Of a stretch of DNA of 64,000 nt, positions 54,926 to 63,425 are shown in pieces. The translations under genes and the position numbers were made by a program. Source of the DNA: Salinibacillus kushneri (GTDB lineage Bacteria > Bacillota > Bacilli > Bacillales > Alkalibacillaceae); contig NZ_FOHJ01000003.1 of NCBI RefSeq assembly GCF_900111405.1, positions 186,001 through 250,000 on the forward strand, in the 5' to 3' direction. The first letter of the stretch is position 1. The number at the start of each line of letters is the position of its first letter. The notes below the pieces were generated by a model. It did no database searches, had not been told where the DNA came from, and saw only the letters and a list, made by a program, of their open reading frames with translations.

Positions 54926-55008
54926 GTTATCCACACCTGTCAGTAATATCTATGATTTATCGTTAAATCTTCAGTCGGATTTAACTGAGGCCCTGCCGTT
55001 TTTTCGAT

Positions 55009-55127
55009 GTCCAGCTGCGGCTCCTAGGTCCAAGCAGACATAAGCATAATCCACTACGTGGCGAAAACCGTGCCACTTCGTGTATTCTGCTTATGCAGTT
55101 GGACCTAACCAGTCGCCTTCGCTTTTC
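55009..55127 (-). repeat. Dispersed repeat A, copy 3 (inverted)
   Basis: Reverse-complement copy of the units at 28979-29220, from TGTCCAGCTGCGGCTCC to CGCCTTCGCTTTTC. Its central hairpin reads GTGGC/GCCAC where copy 2 has GTGGTG/CACCAC: a paired T-A to C-G change. Confidence 0.85.
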
Positions 55128-55300
55128 TTGTTTATACATTTCCCAATTTTAATTGTGAAAAAACAGTGTTTGAAAAGAAATGATTTTAGATGTTTCTTCT
55201 TTTTGTATTATATTCAAAAATTTTACTTCTAGTATGAAGTATTTTCTTAAGGTAAGCTGTAGGAACTAGGTTTAAACTGTCATAAGCGATCCCAGCGGAG

Positions 55301-55499
55301 ATGAAGGACAAGGTATGTGAATGGTGTAAGGGAGATGTCCTTCATGGAAGGTGTGAAGAACAAAAAGAGGCATTTGATCATCCTAAAAGTCCTTCATTAA
55401 GGTAATGAAAGACAAAATATTGCTGAACACATTTAAATTGTCCTTCATACCCATCATGAAAGACAAATCTCTGTAAAAATAATGATTATTGTCCTTCAA
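55301..55499. repeat. Regularly spaced palindrome array, about 51-52 bp period
   Basis: The half-site ATGAARGACA and its inverse TGTCCTTCAT recur on a fixed spacing. Plus-sense half-sites start at 55301, 55353 (imperfect), 55405 and 55456; inverse half-sites start at 55336, 55388, 55439 and 55490. Each full repeat is 27 bases (10 + 7 + 10). The sequences between are 24-25 bases and all different. No cas gene is near and the outer units are degenerate. Whatever the function, the order is too regular to be chance. Confidence 0.8.
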
Positions 55500-55795
55500 A
55501 CAGACCACCAACTAATATTTATTAGCCTGAAAATTCCTGCTTGACCTATTATTATTATAAAGTTACGTATAAAATAAAAACAAATTAAGGGTTAATTTTA
55601 GGATATCATGAGAAAGTGATTTTCGATACTGTTTAAACCGTTTTGAAATAGGAAAGACGTTATCAAAGGGAGCACCAAGCGTTGAACCTTTTAACGGAGT
55701 AAAACATAACAAAGTTAGCTATACAGATAGAGGATTAGGGAATGGGTAAGTTTAAAAAATCCGTGCAAAACTTGAAATTACTTAATAAAAATAGC
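55500..55795. other. Non-coding gap between the palindrome array and the FtsZ-like gene
   Basis: AT-rich, with no gene or repeat that I can support. A TTGACC box near 55540 has no well-placed -10. The stretch 55128-55300 likewise shows nothing beyond repeat A. Confidence 0.5.
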
Positions 55796-55827
55796 GGAAC
55801 GAATCCCTTCGCGGAGGATCTCGTTCC
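55796..55827 (-). terminator. Terminator of the FtsZ-like gene
   Basis: GGAACGA at 55796 pairs with TCGTTCC at 55821-55827, with inner complementary bases; on the minus strand GCTATTTTTATT follows. Confidence 0.75.
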
Positions 55828-55837
55828 ACAGCTGTTT

Positions 55838-56758
55838 CTATGCCTTTTCCTCTTGTCCAAGGGAATGGTGGTTATGTGTAAGGGCAGCCGGGCTGGACTT
55901 ATCAGCTGATTTTCCTTCCTTGCCTTTTTTAAATAAGCCTTCCCATTTCTTTTTAAACCAGAGAGCGGTGGTAGATGTAGATGTTTTTGAAAAATGTTCA
56001 GGCTTAGGAAAAGGATCCTCAATTCCATTTACGAGTAACGTAATTTTAAACTGTTTTCCTGGCTTATTGATATAATAGGACCCTAATTTGACTAAATCCG
56101 CTTTATGGAACATATCATGAAGACGGAGGTTAATTTGACGATAGGCTTCCATATCCACTCCTTGTGTATAGCCAATATTGAGAATCATTTGTTTGCCGTC
56201 TGCATAATTATCAGGTAAATATGGAGCTGAAATTAAATTTTTTAATGGCTGATCAAAAGAATCTCTTTCAATTGTATGTAAAAATAATGGCCCGTCACTT
56301 TGTGTGATAAAATGCTTAATGTCCTGGACGTCTATATTCATTTCACCTGGTATACTTACCATATTTTCAAGTGCTTCTACTAACTCATCTTCTAAAGAGT
56401 TGAAAAATTTGTTGGCTTCCACAACGGTTGTGTCAGATTGTATCATATGAAGCATACCCTCTCCATGGAAAAAGGCCACAGTATCACAAATTTCCTTCAT
56501 ATGATAATATTGATGAATGGCCGTCTCCAATCGCTTTTTACCTTCAAATTGAAAAGGGAAGCGAAAAATGCCTAATAATAATACTCGTTCATTTTTTATC
56601 GTGTGAAGCTGTTCAATAAGTTTGTCAGTTTCGTTAGGGTCTCCGCCAACAAAATGATAAAAGCAAAAATCATCCTGATTCATATGAGGTGCATATTGAT
56701 AGTAATCCTTTTCAAATTGTGAATGCTTCAGTTTGTAAATCGCTACATCGTTTTTCAT
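55838..56758 (-). CDS. Degenerate FtsZ-like protein without the GTP-binding half
   Basis: 306 residues. From about residue 60 to 245 the chain follows FtsZ order: RFPFQFEGKKRLETA (67-80; FtsZ KPFxFEGRRR), CDTVAFFHGEGMLHMI (91-106), VSIPGEMNIDVQDIKHFI (134-151) with the T7 loop N-x-D-x-x-D intact at 141-146, then LISAPYLPDNYADGKQMILNI and a C-terminal ITLLVNGI strand. The first FtsZ domain is missing: only a short stretch with GG at 38-39 stands where GGGTGTG should be. The tail has a basic amphipathic segment (ALWFKKKWEGLFKKGK, 265-280) and no FtsZ-type C-terminal peptide. Family placement is my reading; function unknown. Confidence 0.75.
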   Translation of the reverse strand: MKNDVAIYKLKHSQFEKDYYQYAPHMNQDDFCFYHFVGGDPNETDKLIEQLHTIKNERVLLLGIFRFPFQFEGKKRLETAIHQYYHMKEICDTVAFFHGEGMLHMIQSDTTVVEANKFFNSLEDELVEALENMVSIPGEMNIDVQDIKHFITQSDGPLFLHTIERDSFDQPLKNLISAPYLPDNYADGKQMILNIGYTQGVDMEAYRQINLRLHDMFHKADLVKLGSYYINKPGKQFKITLLVNGIEDPFPKPEHFSKTSTSTTALWFKKKWEGLFKKGKEGKSADKSSPAALTHNHHSLGQEEKA

Positions 56759-56991
56759 ATAACGCTCACCACTTCGTCATTTTTCTTCTCATTATACAAG
56801 ACAAGCTATAAAAATTATGTCACTCACTGTCATAAACCTATGACTACTTTTGTGCTTTTTTAAGGAATAATGGGGATTAAAGCGTCTGATTAAAATAAAG
56901 GGTATGGATTTGTCTTTTTGTACACATATTATAAATGTAGTGATATGGATGCGTATCACCATCAGTAAAGTTTTATTTCAGGAGGATCGAA

Positions 56992-57192
56992 ATGGCAACA
57001 GGAACAGTGAAATGGTTCAATGCAGAAAAAGGCTATGGATTTATTGAAGTTGAAGGTTCGGACGATGTATTCGTTCATTATTCTGCGATAGAAGGTGAAG
57101 GCTTTAAGACCTTAGATGAAGGTCAAACCGTTACCTTTGATGTAGAACAAGGTCAAAAGGGTCCACAAGCCGCAAACGTTACAAAGATGTAA
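56992..57192 (+). CDS. Cold-shock protein (CspA/CspB family)
   Basis: 66-residue single-strand nucleic-acid chaperone. The RNA-binding motifs are KGYGFIEV (RNP1) and VFVHYSAI (RNP2), and [14 protein letters not shown] is the standard opening. Normal length. The SD is CAGGAGG. A terminator follows. Confidence 0.97.
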   Translation: MATGTVKWFNAEKGYGFIEVEGSDDVFVHYSAIEGEGFKTLDEGQTVTFDVEQGQKGPQAANVTKM

Positions 57193-57200
57193 CGAAACCA

Positions 57201-57240
57201 AGGGTTCTAACGAGTATATCGTTAGGACCTTTCTTTTTTC
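57201..57240 (+). terminator. Terminator of the csp gene
   Basis: AGGGTTCTAACGA pairs with TCGTTAGGACCT with one mismatch, followed by TTCTTTTTTC. Confidence 0.85.
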
Positions 57241-57262
57241 TATTCAAATACGATTTTGGGAC

Positions 57263-58168
57263 GTGATTAGCTTGATATTTGACGCCATCATTTTAGGTGG
57301 AGGATTTGCAGGATTGCAAGCAGCTATTCAATTAGGGCGTTATGAACACTCAACTTTAGTGATTGATTCCAATAATGGCAGATCAACACTGTGTAAGAGT
57401 TATCATAATATTCTGGGCTATCCGGATGGGGTTAGTGGACAACATTTACGTAGCATAGGTCGTAAACAGGCTCAGGAGTTAGGTGTAGAATTTGTTCATG
57501 ATACGGTTGAAACAGCCAAAAAGGAAGAAACGTATTTTGTTTTACAATCAAAGCAACATGAATATAAAGGAAAACTTTTATTGATTGCTACAGGCGTAAT
57601 GGATCGAATTCCGCCGTTTGATTCCATATACCCATGTCTCGGGGAGAGTATTTATGTTTGTCCTGATTGTGATGGTTATGAAATTCGGAATCAAAAAACC
57701 ATTGTTTTAGGCGCTGGGAATGCGGGAGCCAATATGGCCTTAACGTTGTCTTATTGGTCAAATCATCTTGTATTTGTGAATCATGAGAAAAAGAGCGTAG
57801 ATGACGAAATCATGAAGCAGCTTACACAGCAGGATATCTCTTATATTGAGGATTCAATTGATGATGTGCTGGCAAAGGGAAGTCAATTTGAAGGTGTAAC
57901 CCTAAAGAATGGAAAAGAAATTAAAGCGGAAAAGGGCTTTATTGCGTTTGGAGGTAATGATGTACGGTCTGATATTGGAAAACAGCTTGGTGTAGAACGT
58001 TTGGAAAATCGCCATATTGTTGTCAATCCAAGGACTAAAATGACAAGTATTCCTAATGTCTGGGCAGCGGGAGATGTGGTTGCACATTCTGAACAGGTGA
58101 CAATAGCGATGGGTGAGGGGTCGCAGGCTGGAATCTGGATGCATAAAGCTTTACAAAAAGGTATTTAG
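57263..58168 (+). CDS. Thioredoxin-reductase-like FAD/NAD(P) oxidoreductase
   Basis: 301-residue flavoprotein. FAD site AIILGGGFAGLQAAIQLGR, NAD(P) site IVLGAGNAGANMALTL, and a redox-type CPDC near residue 134 (YVCPDCDGYE). A final VWAAGDVVAHSEQVTIAMGEG completes FAD binding. It resembles TrxB but keeps little of the thioredoxin-contact region, so the substrate is uncertain. The start is unclear: GTG 57263 or TTG 57272, both with weak SD. Confidence 0.87.
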   Translation: MISLIFDAIILGGGFAGLQAAIQLGRYEHSTLVIDSNNGRSTLCKSYHNILGYPDGVSGQHLRSIGRKQAQELGVEFVHDTVETAKKEETYFVLQSKQHEYKGKLLLIATGVMDRIPPFDSIYPCLGESIYVCPDCDGYEIRNQKTIVLGAGNAGANMALTLSYWSNHLVFVNHEKKSVDDEIMKQLTQQDISYIEDSIDDVLAKGSQFEGVTLKNGKEIKAEKGFIAFGGNDVRSDIGKQLGVERLENRHIVVNPRTKMTSIPNVWAAGDVVAHSEQVTIAMGEGSQAGIWMHKALQKGI

Positions 58169-58297
58169 GACCGCCTGTGAAATGAAAAGCTAACAAATTG
58201 ATTGAAGCTTTCTAACAATGACAAGAATCCCCATTTATAAGATGAAGTCAGAAACAAATAATATAGATGTACCGCCAATGGAAGGGAGGGAATACGA

Positions 58298-58504
58298 ATG
58301 ACTGTATCAGCCCAAGTAAAACAAACTGTTGCAGGACTTAAAAGTGCCCAGGCAAGTCTTGAACAGTTTGCTCTCCAAACTCAAGACCAGCAAGCAAAGC
58401 AAGTGTATAATAACGCAGCACAGCAAACCAAATCGTTAGTTCAGACGCTTGAGCCACGCGTACAACAAATTGAACAGGAAGAACCTGAATATAAAGGTTT
58501 TTAA
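58298..58504 (+). CDS. DUF1657 small protein
   Basis: 68 residues, Gln/Ala-rich and helical: VKQTVAGLKSAQASLEQFAL, TQDQQAKQVYNNAAQQ, and LEPRVQQIEQEEPEYKGF. This is the DUF1657 pattern found in spore-related loci, often beside spoVA and DUF421 genes. A similar sequence forms the C-terminus of the protein encoded at 59172. Strong SD (GGGAGGG). Confidence 0.88.
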   Translation: MTVSAQVKQTVAGLKSAQASLEQFALQTQDQQAKQVYNNAAQQTKSLVQTLEPRVQQIEQEEPEYKGF

Positions 58505-58525
58505 AGTATGAAATATAATAGTTGG

Positions 58526-58562
58526 AACCCTTGCCTATCGTATCTTTGGCAAGGGTTTTATT
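58526..58562 (+). terminator. Terminator after the DUF1657 gene
   Basis: AACCCTTGCC pairs with GGCAAGGGTT, followed by TTATT. The gap to 58751 shows nothing else. Confidence 0.8.
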
Positions 58563-58751
58563 ATAGGAAAGACAAATCAGATCGTCACATTAGCTAAAGC
58601 AACTCAGAGTGACTAGTGAAGCTCCCTTCACCTTTGTACAACAGATGTCTCCTTATCTCCTGTGGTTTTCGTCATATCCTTCTGTCGCTAAACAAAGTGG
58701 TTACCTCTTTTATGTTCTGTCACAAGAACTGTCCTTTAAGTTGGGCTGGTT

Positions 58752-59090
58752 TTATCCAAAAACAACAGATAAATAGTATTTAATGGTTTCAATTTGTTTC
58801 GTAATTTCGCTTTTGTTTTGGGATTTAACTGCAGCTTTTAGTTGATCTATCGAAAGTTCTATATTATTGTACATTTTATCCTCTCCTAGTAGCTGCATTT
58901 TCCATAAGTGTTTGTCGTACTGTTTTTTAATTTTCTTGATTTGTTTTTTTGCTTGCTGCCAATCAGAGACCTTCGACGACATTTCAACTTGATCGAGGTT
59001 TTCATTAAACTTATCTTTCGTTTCTTCCATTGCTGAACAGCCGGTTAATATACTAAGGATTAAAATGATGGGTATAAAGGGTTTTCCCAT
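58752..59090 (-). CDS. DUF4363-like lipoprotein
   Basis: 112 residues. A short signal with lipobox ILTGCSA is followed by a Lys-rich helical domain (DWQQAKKQIKKIKKQYDKHLWKMQLLGEDKMYNNIELSIDQLKAAV). It fits DUF4363, whose members are neighbours of DUF421 genes in spore-forming bacteria. Divergent from the DUF421 gene; the gap is under 100 bases. Confidence 0.75.
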   Translation of the reverse strand: MGKPFIPIILILSILTGCSAMEETKDKFNENLDQVEMSSKVSDWQQAKKQIKKIKKQYDKHLWKMQLLGEDKMYNNIELSIDQLKAAVKSQNKSEITKQIETIKYYLSVVFG

Positions 59091-59171
59091 TATTCCACTT
59101 CCTTTCTGTCAGTTCACACTCATATTTTTTCTGGAAATGGAGAAATTATGTGTGTATGGGAGGGTTTACAG

Positions 59172-60032
59172 ATGCCAGACTTTTTATTGATATTCGTACG
59201 AACCTTTATAGCTTTTCTGGTTTTATTTATATTGACAAGGCTAATGGGTAAAAAACAGATTTCACAATTTACCTTTTTCGATTATGTAACGGGAATCACA
59301 ATTGGTAGTATTGCAGCGACCGTTTCAGTTAATGAATCCGTTAAAATAATGAAAGGTGTCTATGCATTAGTTTATTTAACGATATTTCTCTTCATTATCT
59401 CCTACATAGCCCTAAAATCTTTTGCTTTTCGGGGACTAGTAGAAGGATCTCCAACTATATTGGTTGAAAATGGTAAGATTTTAGAAGAGAATTTGAAAAA
59501 GGTCCGTTTTACTTATGACGATTTATTAATAAGACTAAGAGAAAAAAATGCTTTTAAAGTCTCGGATGTGGAGTTGGCTGTTCTTGAGACTGATGGACAG
59601 GTTAGTGTCATGAAGAAAGCAGGTAATCAGCCATTAACGCCCCAAACCATGGGGCTAATGGTGGAAGATGAACATCGACCGCAAATTGTAATTATTGATG
59701 GGAAGTTAATTGAGAAGAAATTAAAAGAATATGGTTATACGAAAGAATGGTTACTTGGTGAGATTAACAAGCAGGGTGCACAGAACTTCTCAGATGTTTT
59801 TCTCGCTCAAATTGATTCAAAAGGAAATGTTTATGTGGATTTATATGTGGACGACACGGACGATCAGCAAATTCAGCAAAAGCCATTGCTTGCTGCCCAG
59901 TTAAGAAAAATACAAGCGGATTTAGAAGGATTTGCTTTGCAAACAAAAGATAAAGAGACTAAGCAGCTTTACTATGAACAATCACAGCAATTACAGCAGT
60001 TAATTAATGATTTAAATCCATTATTAAAATAA
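59172..60032 (+). CDS. DUF421 (YetF-like) membrane protein fused to a DUF1657-like tail
   Basis: 286 residues. Three N-terminal membrane segments are followed by the DUF421 cytoplasmic domain (ILTRLMGKKQISQFTFFDYVTGITIGSIAA, SFAFRGLVEGSPTILVENGKI, RLREKNAFKVSDVELAVLETDGQ). The last 50 residues (LRKIQADLEGFALQTKDKETKQLYYEQSQQLQQLI) match the DUF1657 protein encoded at 58298. DUF421 proteins occur in the mobile spoVA operon linked with spore heat resistance. ATG 59172 follows GGGAGGG; ATG 59148 has no SD. Confidence 0.88.
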   Translation: MPDFLLIFVRTFIAFLVLFILTRLMGKKQISQFTFFDYVTGITIGSIAATVSVNESVKIMKGVYALVYLTIFLFIISYIALKSFAFRGLVEGSPTILVENGKILEENLKKVRFTYDDLLIRLREKNAFKVSDVELAVLETDGQVSVMKKAGNQPLTPQTMGLMVEDEHRPQIVIIDGKLIEKKLKEYGYTKEWLLGEINKQGAQNFSDVFLAQIDSKGNVYVDLYVDDTDDQQIQQKPLLAAQLRKIQADLEGFALQTKDKETKQLYYEQSQQLQQLINDLNPLLK

Positions 60033-60040
60033 ACGGAGAA

Positions 60041-60075
60041 GCCTATAAGCGTAAACGTCAGCTTATAGGCTTTTT
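60041..60075 (+). terminator. Terminator after the DUF421 gene
   Basis: AGCCTATAAGC (60041-60051) pairs with GCTTATAGGCT (60062-60072), then TTTT. Confidence 0.85.
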
Positions 60076-60196
60076 CGCTTATTTGGTGAGGTTACCAGAT
60101 GTGGTTGGGCAAATCATTGAATTAAAAAATGTAAATAAGTATAAAAGCTTATGGTTTTCAAAAAGCAACATCTTAAAACGGTTTATTTAACATAAA

Positions 60197-60220
60197 TGGG
60201 GGCTGCACCACCAGCCCCCA
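60197..60220 (-). terminator. Hairpin after the Rieske-FAD gene
   Basis: TGGGGGCTG and CAGCCCCCA form a perfect 9-bp stem; only a weak T-run (TTTATGTT) follows on the minus strand. Confidence 0.6.
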
Positions 60221-60231
60221 GCCAACACAAA

Positions 60232-61785
60232 TCAAGCGCCATCATCTACATCAATTTGACTTAAAGGCCTTTCTGCCGGCCCTTCGATAATATCTCCTTC
60301 TATGGAAAAACGAGAACCATGACAAGGACAATCCCATGTGTGTTCACCACTATTCCATTCAAGTTCACATCCCATATGAGTACAGGTTGTATTAACGACA
60401 TAGAGCTTACCATTTTCATCTTTATAAGCTCCTGCTCTTTCTCCATCGATTTTTACGACGGCACCTTCACCATTTTCCAAGTCTTCTGTTGATTTTGACT
60501 TCATGCCGACTTTGCCTTTGATAAAATGTCCTGCTACATCCAGGTTTTGGCTTACAAACCTTCGCAAACCTGGATCTGCCTTAAATCTTGATGGGCTGTA
60601 AAGTTCTTCGAAAGGATTATCCTTTCGAAGGATTATGTCCGTTACTAATTGAGCTGCGACAGTGCTGGTTGTCATGCCCCATTTGCGAAATCCGGTTGCA
60701 ATGAGGATGCTTGGCTCGTTTGCTGTAATTCGTCCTATATAGGGTACTTTATCCAATGTGGTTAAATCCTGGGCAGACCAGCGATATAAAAATTCCTTAA
60801 TGCCCAGCTTTTGATTGGCAAAGTCCTGGAGGGCCTCATAATGTTTTATCGTATCGGTATCATGTCCTGTTTTATGATTTTCACCAGCTACAATCACGAT
60901 TTCTTCGCCTTTATATGTGGCTGTTCGGAGTGACCTGGTTGGCTCATCGGCACTTAGATACATACCTCCAGGAAATTTTTCACGGGTTTTAACACCAATA
61001 ACGTAGGAGCGACTGGCGTACATTCTGGAATAATAGGCCCCTTTAAAGTCATAAAATGGGAAGTGAGATGCAGAAATTACATATTGCGCGGCTGCTTTGT
61101 ATCCTGGTTTTGTAATAACTTTAGGTCTTGCTTCCTCTTGTACATCGACAGCAGTTGTTTTTTCGTAAATCTTTCCGCCCCTTTTAATAAAATCATCAAC
61201 CAGGTGTTTTAGATACTTTAATGGGTGAAACTGAGCCTGATTTTTCATCACTAAAGCGCCTTTTACATGATCAATGGGAAGCGGAATATCTTCCAGGAAC
61301 TCACTGTCAATGCCCAGTTTTTCGTAGGCATCCCACTCTGTTTCCAGATCCATTCGTGACTGGTTTGAGGTTGCATAAATCACGGCATCCTGTTCTTTAA
61401 AGTCACAATCGATATCGTGTTTTTCAATGAGATCTTGAATGAACGCTTTAGCCTGCATATTTGCTTCATAATAATCACGGGCTTTTTCTTTGCCAAAGTG
61501 ATTCATAAATTCATTATAAATTATATTATGCTGTGCAGTGATTTTCGCCGTGGTATGCGCTGTTGTTCCATTTAGAATTTGGCTCGCTTCCAGTATGACA
61601 ACGTTCATGCCTTCCTGCTGCAGTAAATAACCTGTTGTAATACCGGTAATTCCACCCCCAACGATGACTACATCCGCTTCAATATCTTTATCAAGAGGGT
61701 CATATTGATCAAAGGGTACCGAATCCCTCCAAAAGGGCTCTGGGTAGGTGGGCATCATATTTTTTGATGGCTTGTTTTGGCTCAT
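60232..61785 (-). CDS. FAD-dependent oxidoreductase with C-terminal Rieske [2Fe-2S] domain
   Basis: 517 residues. A DAO-type FAD domain (VVIVGGGITGITTGYLLQQEG, later ILIATGFRKWGMTTSTVAAQL) is joined to a Rieske domain at about 425-515. The cluster ligands are visible as CTHMGC and CPCHGS. Such Bacillus proteins are annotated as amine- or glycine-type oxidases coupled to a Rieske centre; the natural substrate is unknown. The SD is AAGGAGG. No operon partner. Confidence 0.92.
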   Translation of the reverse strand: MSQNKPSKNMMPTYPEPFWRDSVPFDQYDPLDKDIEADVVIVGGGITGITTGYLLQQEGMNVVILEASQILNGTTAHTTAKITAQHNIIYNEFMNHFGKEKARDYYEANMQAKAFIQDLIEKHDIDCDFKEQDAVIYATSNQSRMDLETEWDAYEKLGIDSEFLEDIPLPIDHVKGALVMKNQAQFHPLKYLKHLVDDFIKRGGKIYEKTTAVDVQEEARPKVITKPGYKAAAQYVISASHFPFYDFKGAYYSRMYASRSYVIGVKTREKFPGGMYLSADEPTRSLRTATYKGEEIVIVAGENHKTGHDTDTIKHYEALQDFANQKLGIKEFLYRWSAQDLTTLDKVPYIGRITANEPSILIATGFRKWGMTTSTVAAQLVTDIILRKDNPFEELYSPSRFKADPGLRRFVSQNLDVAGHFIKGKVGMKSKSTEDLENGEGAVVKIDGERAGAYKDENGKLYVVNTTCTHMGCELEWNSGEHTWDCPCHGSRFSIEGDIIEGPAERPLSQIDVDDGA

Positions 61786-61918
61786 GTGGATCCTCCTTCA
61801 TTTTGATAGCACTAATACTAATTTTTCCAAATGAGCCAAATCCATACGAATCCAAAAGGAAAAGTGTAAACTAATGGATTGCTGCATACATCTATTTCTT
61901 CACAAACATTACATTCGA

Positions 61919-62602
61919 TTAATACACGCTAAACAAGTAAAACCCAATCGAAACTACAGCAATATCCGCTAACATATGTAGAATCCAGGAATTTAAAAAG
62001 TTATTCGACTTTGTATTTAACCAGCAAAAGATGATGCCGATTGTAAAGAGCCCAAGTAACGCAAGCAAGATTAACCAAATAGTAAACCATGTTGCAAATA
62101 TAGCGATATGATAAAGTGCAAAAAGACTTGAAGAAAAGAGGTAAGCAAAGACTTTATGGTTTGTCTGATATAAATTTAAGAAAATAAAACCTCGAAAAAA
62201 GAACTCCTCTAATAAGGAATTTCCAAATGTAATGTAAAGAGCTACATACATATAAGTTTTCTGTGTAATGTGAAGTCTCGTTTTTAAATCTCCTATAATT
62301 CCTCCAAGATTGATAAAGTCTTTTAGCAAAAAGAAGGTTAATAAAACAATGATGAAAGCCGCAATTCCCAGTAGAAAACCACCTTTTAATCGCTTCCAGT
62401 CCATTGCTTTTAAATGTAAAAAATCAAGAATTCTCTGCTTCCATATAAACCGAATGAAAAACAATGGTACAAATAAAAACAAACAAACTTTTGCCATTGT
62501 TTTGGGTACATAGGTAGCCTTTAATGCCTGTTCAATGACTACCATCAATATAGAATGAATCACAGCCAGTATAACAATTGTTAAAGCATGCTTTCTCTTC
62601 AT
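61919..62602 (-). CDS. CPBP-family intramembrane metalloprotease
   Basis: 227 residues, about seven membrane segments. The motif pattern fits the Abi/CAAX family: LLEEFFFRGFIFLNLY (EExxxR), SSSLFALYHIAIF (FxxxH), and HMLADIAV (HxxxD/N). Such proteases act on membrane peptides or on prenylated substrates; bacteriocin self-immunity is one known role. No bacteriocin gene is seen nearby. Confidence 0.88.
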   Translation of the reverse strand: MKRKHALTIVILAVIHSILMVVIEQALKATYVPKTMAKVCLFLFVPLFFIRFIWKQRILDFLHLKAMDWKRLKGGFLLGIAAFIIVLLTFFLLKDFINLGGIIGDLKTRLHITQKTYMYVALYITFGNSLLEEFFFRGFIFLNLYQTNHKVFAYLFSSSLFALYHIAIFATWFTIWLILLALLGLFTIGIIFCWLNTKSNNFLNSWILHMLADIAVVSIGFYLFSVY

Positions 62603-62705
62603 ATCATCACCTGTTTAAAGTATAACAAAAAGAAGGAAATACAAAGGCCATTAAGAAGAAAGTATAGAAGGAAGGGATTTTACGCGATGTGTCAGGGGGG
62701 ATTCT

Positions 62706-63425
62706 ATGAAATACCAATTGTATCCATTAGGTGATCAGGCCATTGTCATTGACCTTGGTGATTCTATAAACAAGGATATACATCAAAGAGTAAGAACTGT
62801 AATGCTTCAATTAGATGAACAATCTTTTGACTGGATGATAGAATATGTTTCTTCGTTTACATCTGTAACTATCTATTATGATCCAATAAAGGTGATAAAG
62901 GCTCAATCCTGTTCTTCTCCTACACTCCCTTATGATTTTGTCGCTCAAACGATAAATAGACTTCTGCAAACTTCAGAGCCAAAACGAATAACAGATCCTC
63001 AGGTTGTAGAAATTCCTGTTTTATACGGTGGAAAAGCTGGTCCTGATTTAAAGGAAGTCGCTCAGTATAATCGGCTTGCACCTAAAGAAGTCATAGACAT
63101 CCATACCAGTAAAGCATATTTCGTTTATATGATTGGATTTGCTCCAGGTTTTCCCTACTTAGGTGGAATGTCAAAAAGAATTGCCATGCCACGAAAACCA
63201 ACACCACGTTTAAGCATCCCTGCTGGCAGTGTGGGGATTGCAGGGGAACAAACGGGGATTTATCCTATTGCAACCCCAGGTGGATGGCAAATTATTGGCC
63301 AAACACCAGTAAAGTTATTTACCCCCAGTTATTCTCCGCCAAGTCTGCTTCAAGCAGGGGATTCCATTCGTTTTACTTCGATTACAGCAGAAGAATTTGA
63401 AGCGTTGGGGGATAAGCATGATTAA
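62706..63425 (+). CDS. pxpB: 5-oxoprolinase subunit B (KipI-like)
   Basis: 239 residues. PxpABC hydrolyses 5-oxoproline to glutamate with ATP. Seen: YPLGDQAIVIDLGDSINKD, IPVLYGGKAGPDLKEVA, MIGFAPGFPYLGGM, RLSIPAGSVGIAGEQTGIYPIATPGGWQIIG. In B. subtilis KipI inhibits sporulation kinase A. The stop overlaps pxpC by 8 bases. The SD is CAGGGGGG. Confidence 0.93.
   Translation: MKYQLYPLGDQAIVIDLGDSINKDIHQRVRTVMLQLDEQSFDWMIEYVSSFTSVTIYYDPIKVIKAQSCSSPTLPYDFVAQTINRLLQTSEPKRITDPQVVEIPVLYGGKAGPDLKEVAQYNRLAPKEVIDIHTSKAYFVYMIGFAPGFPYLGGMSKRIAMPRKPTPRLSIPAGSVGIAGEQTGIYPIATPGGWQIIGQTPVKLFTPSYSPPSLLQAGDSIRFTSITAEEFEALGDKHD

Noticed and set aside
55301-55499. CRISPR array
   Set aside because: Repeats are only 10+10 conserved bases in a 27-base palindrome, units decay at both ends, spacers are 24-25 bases and no cas gene is near.
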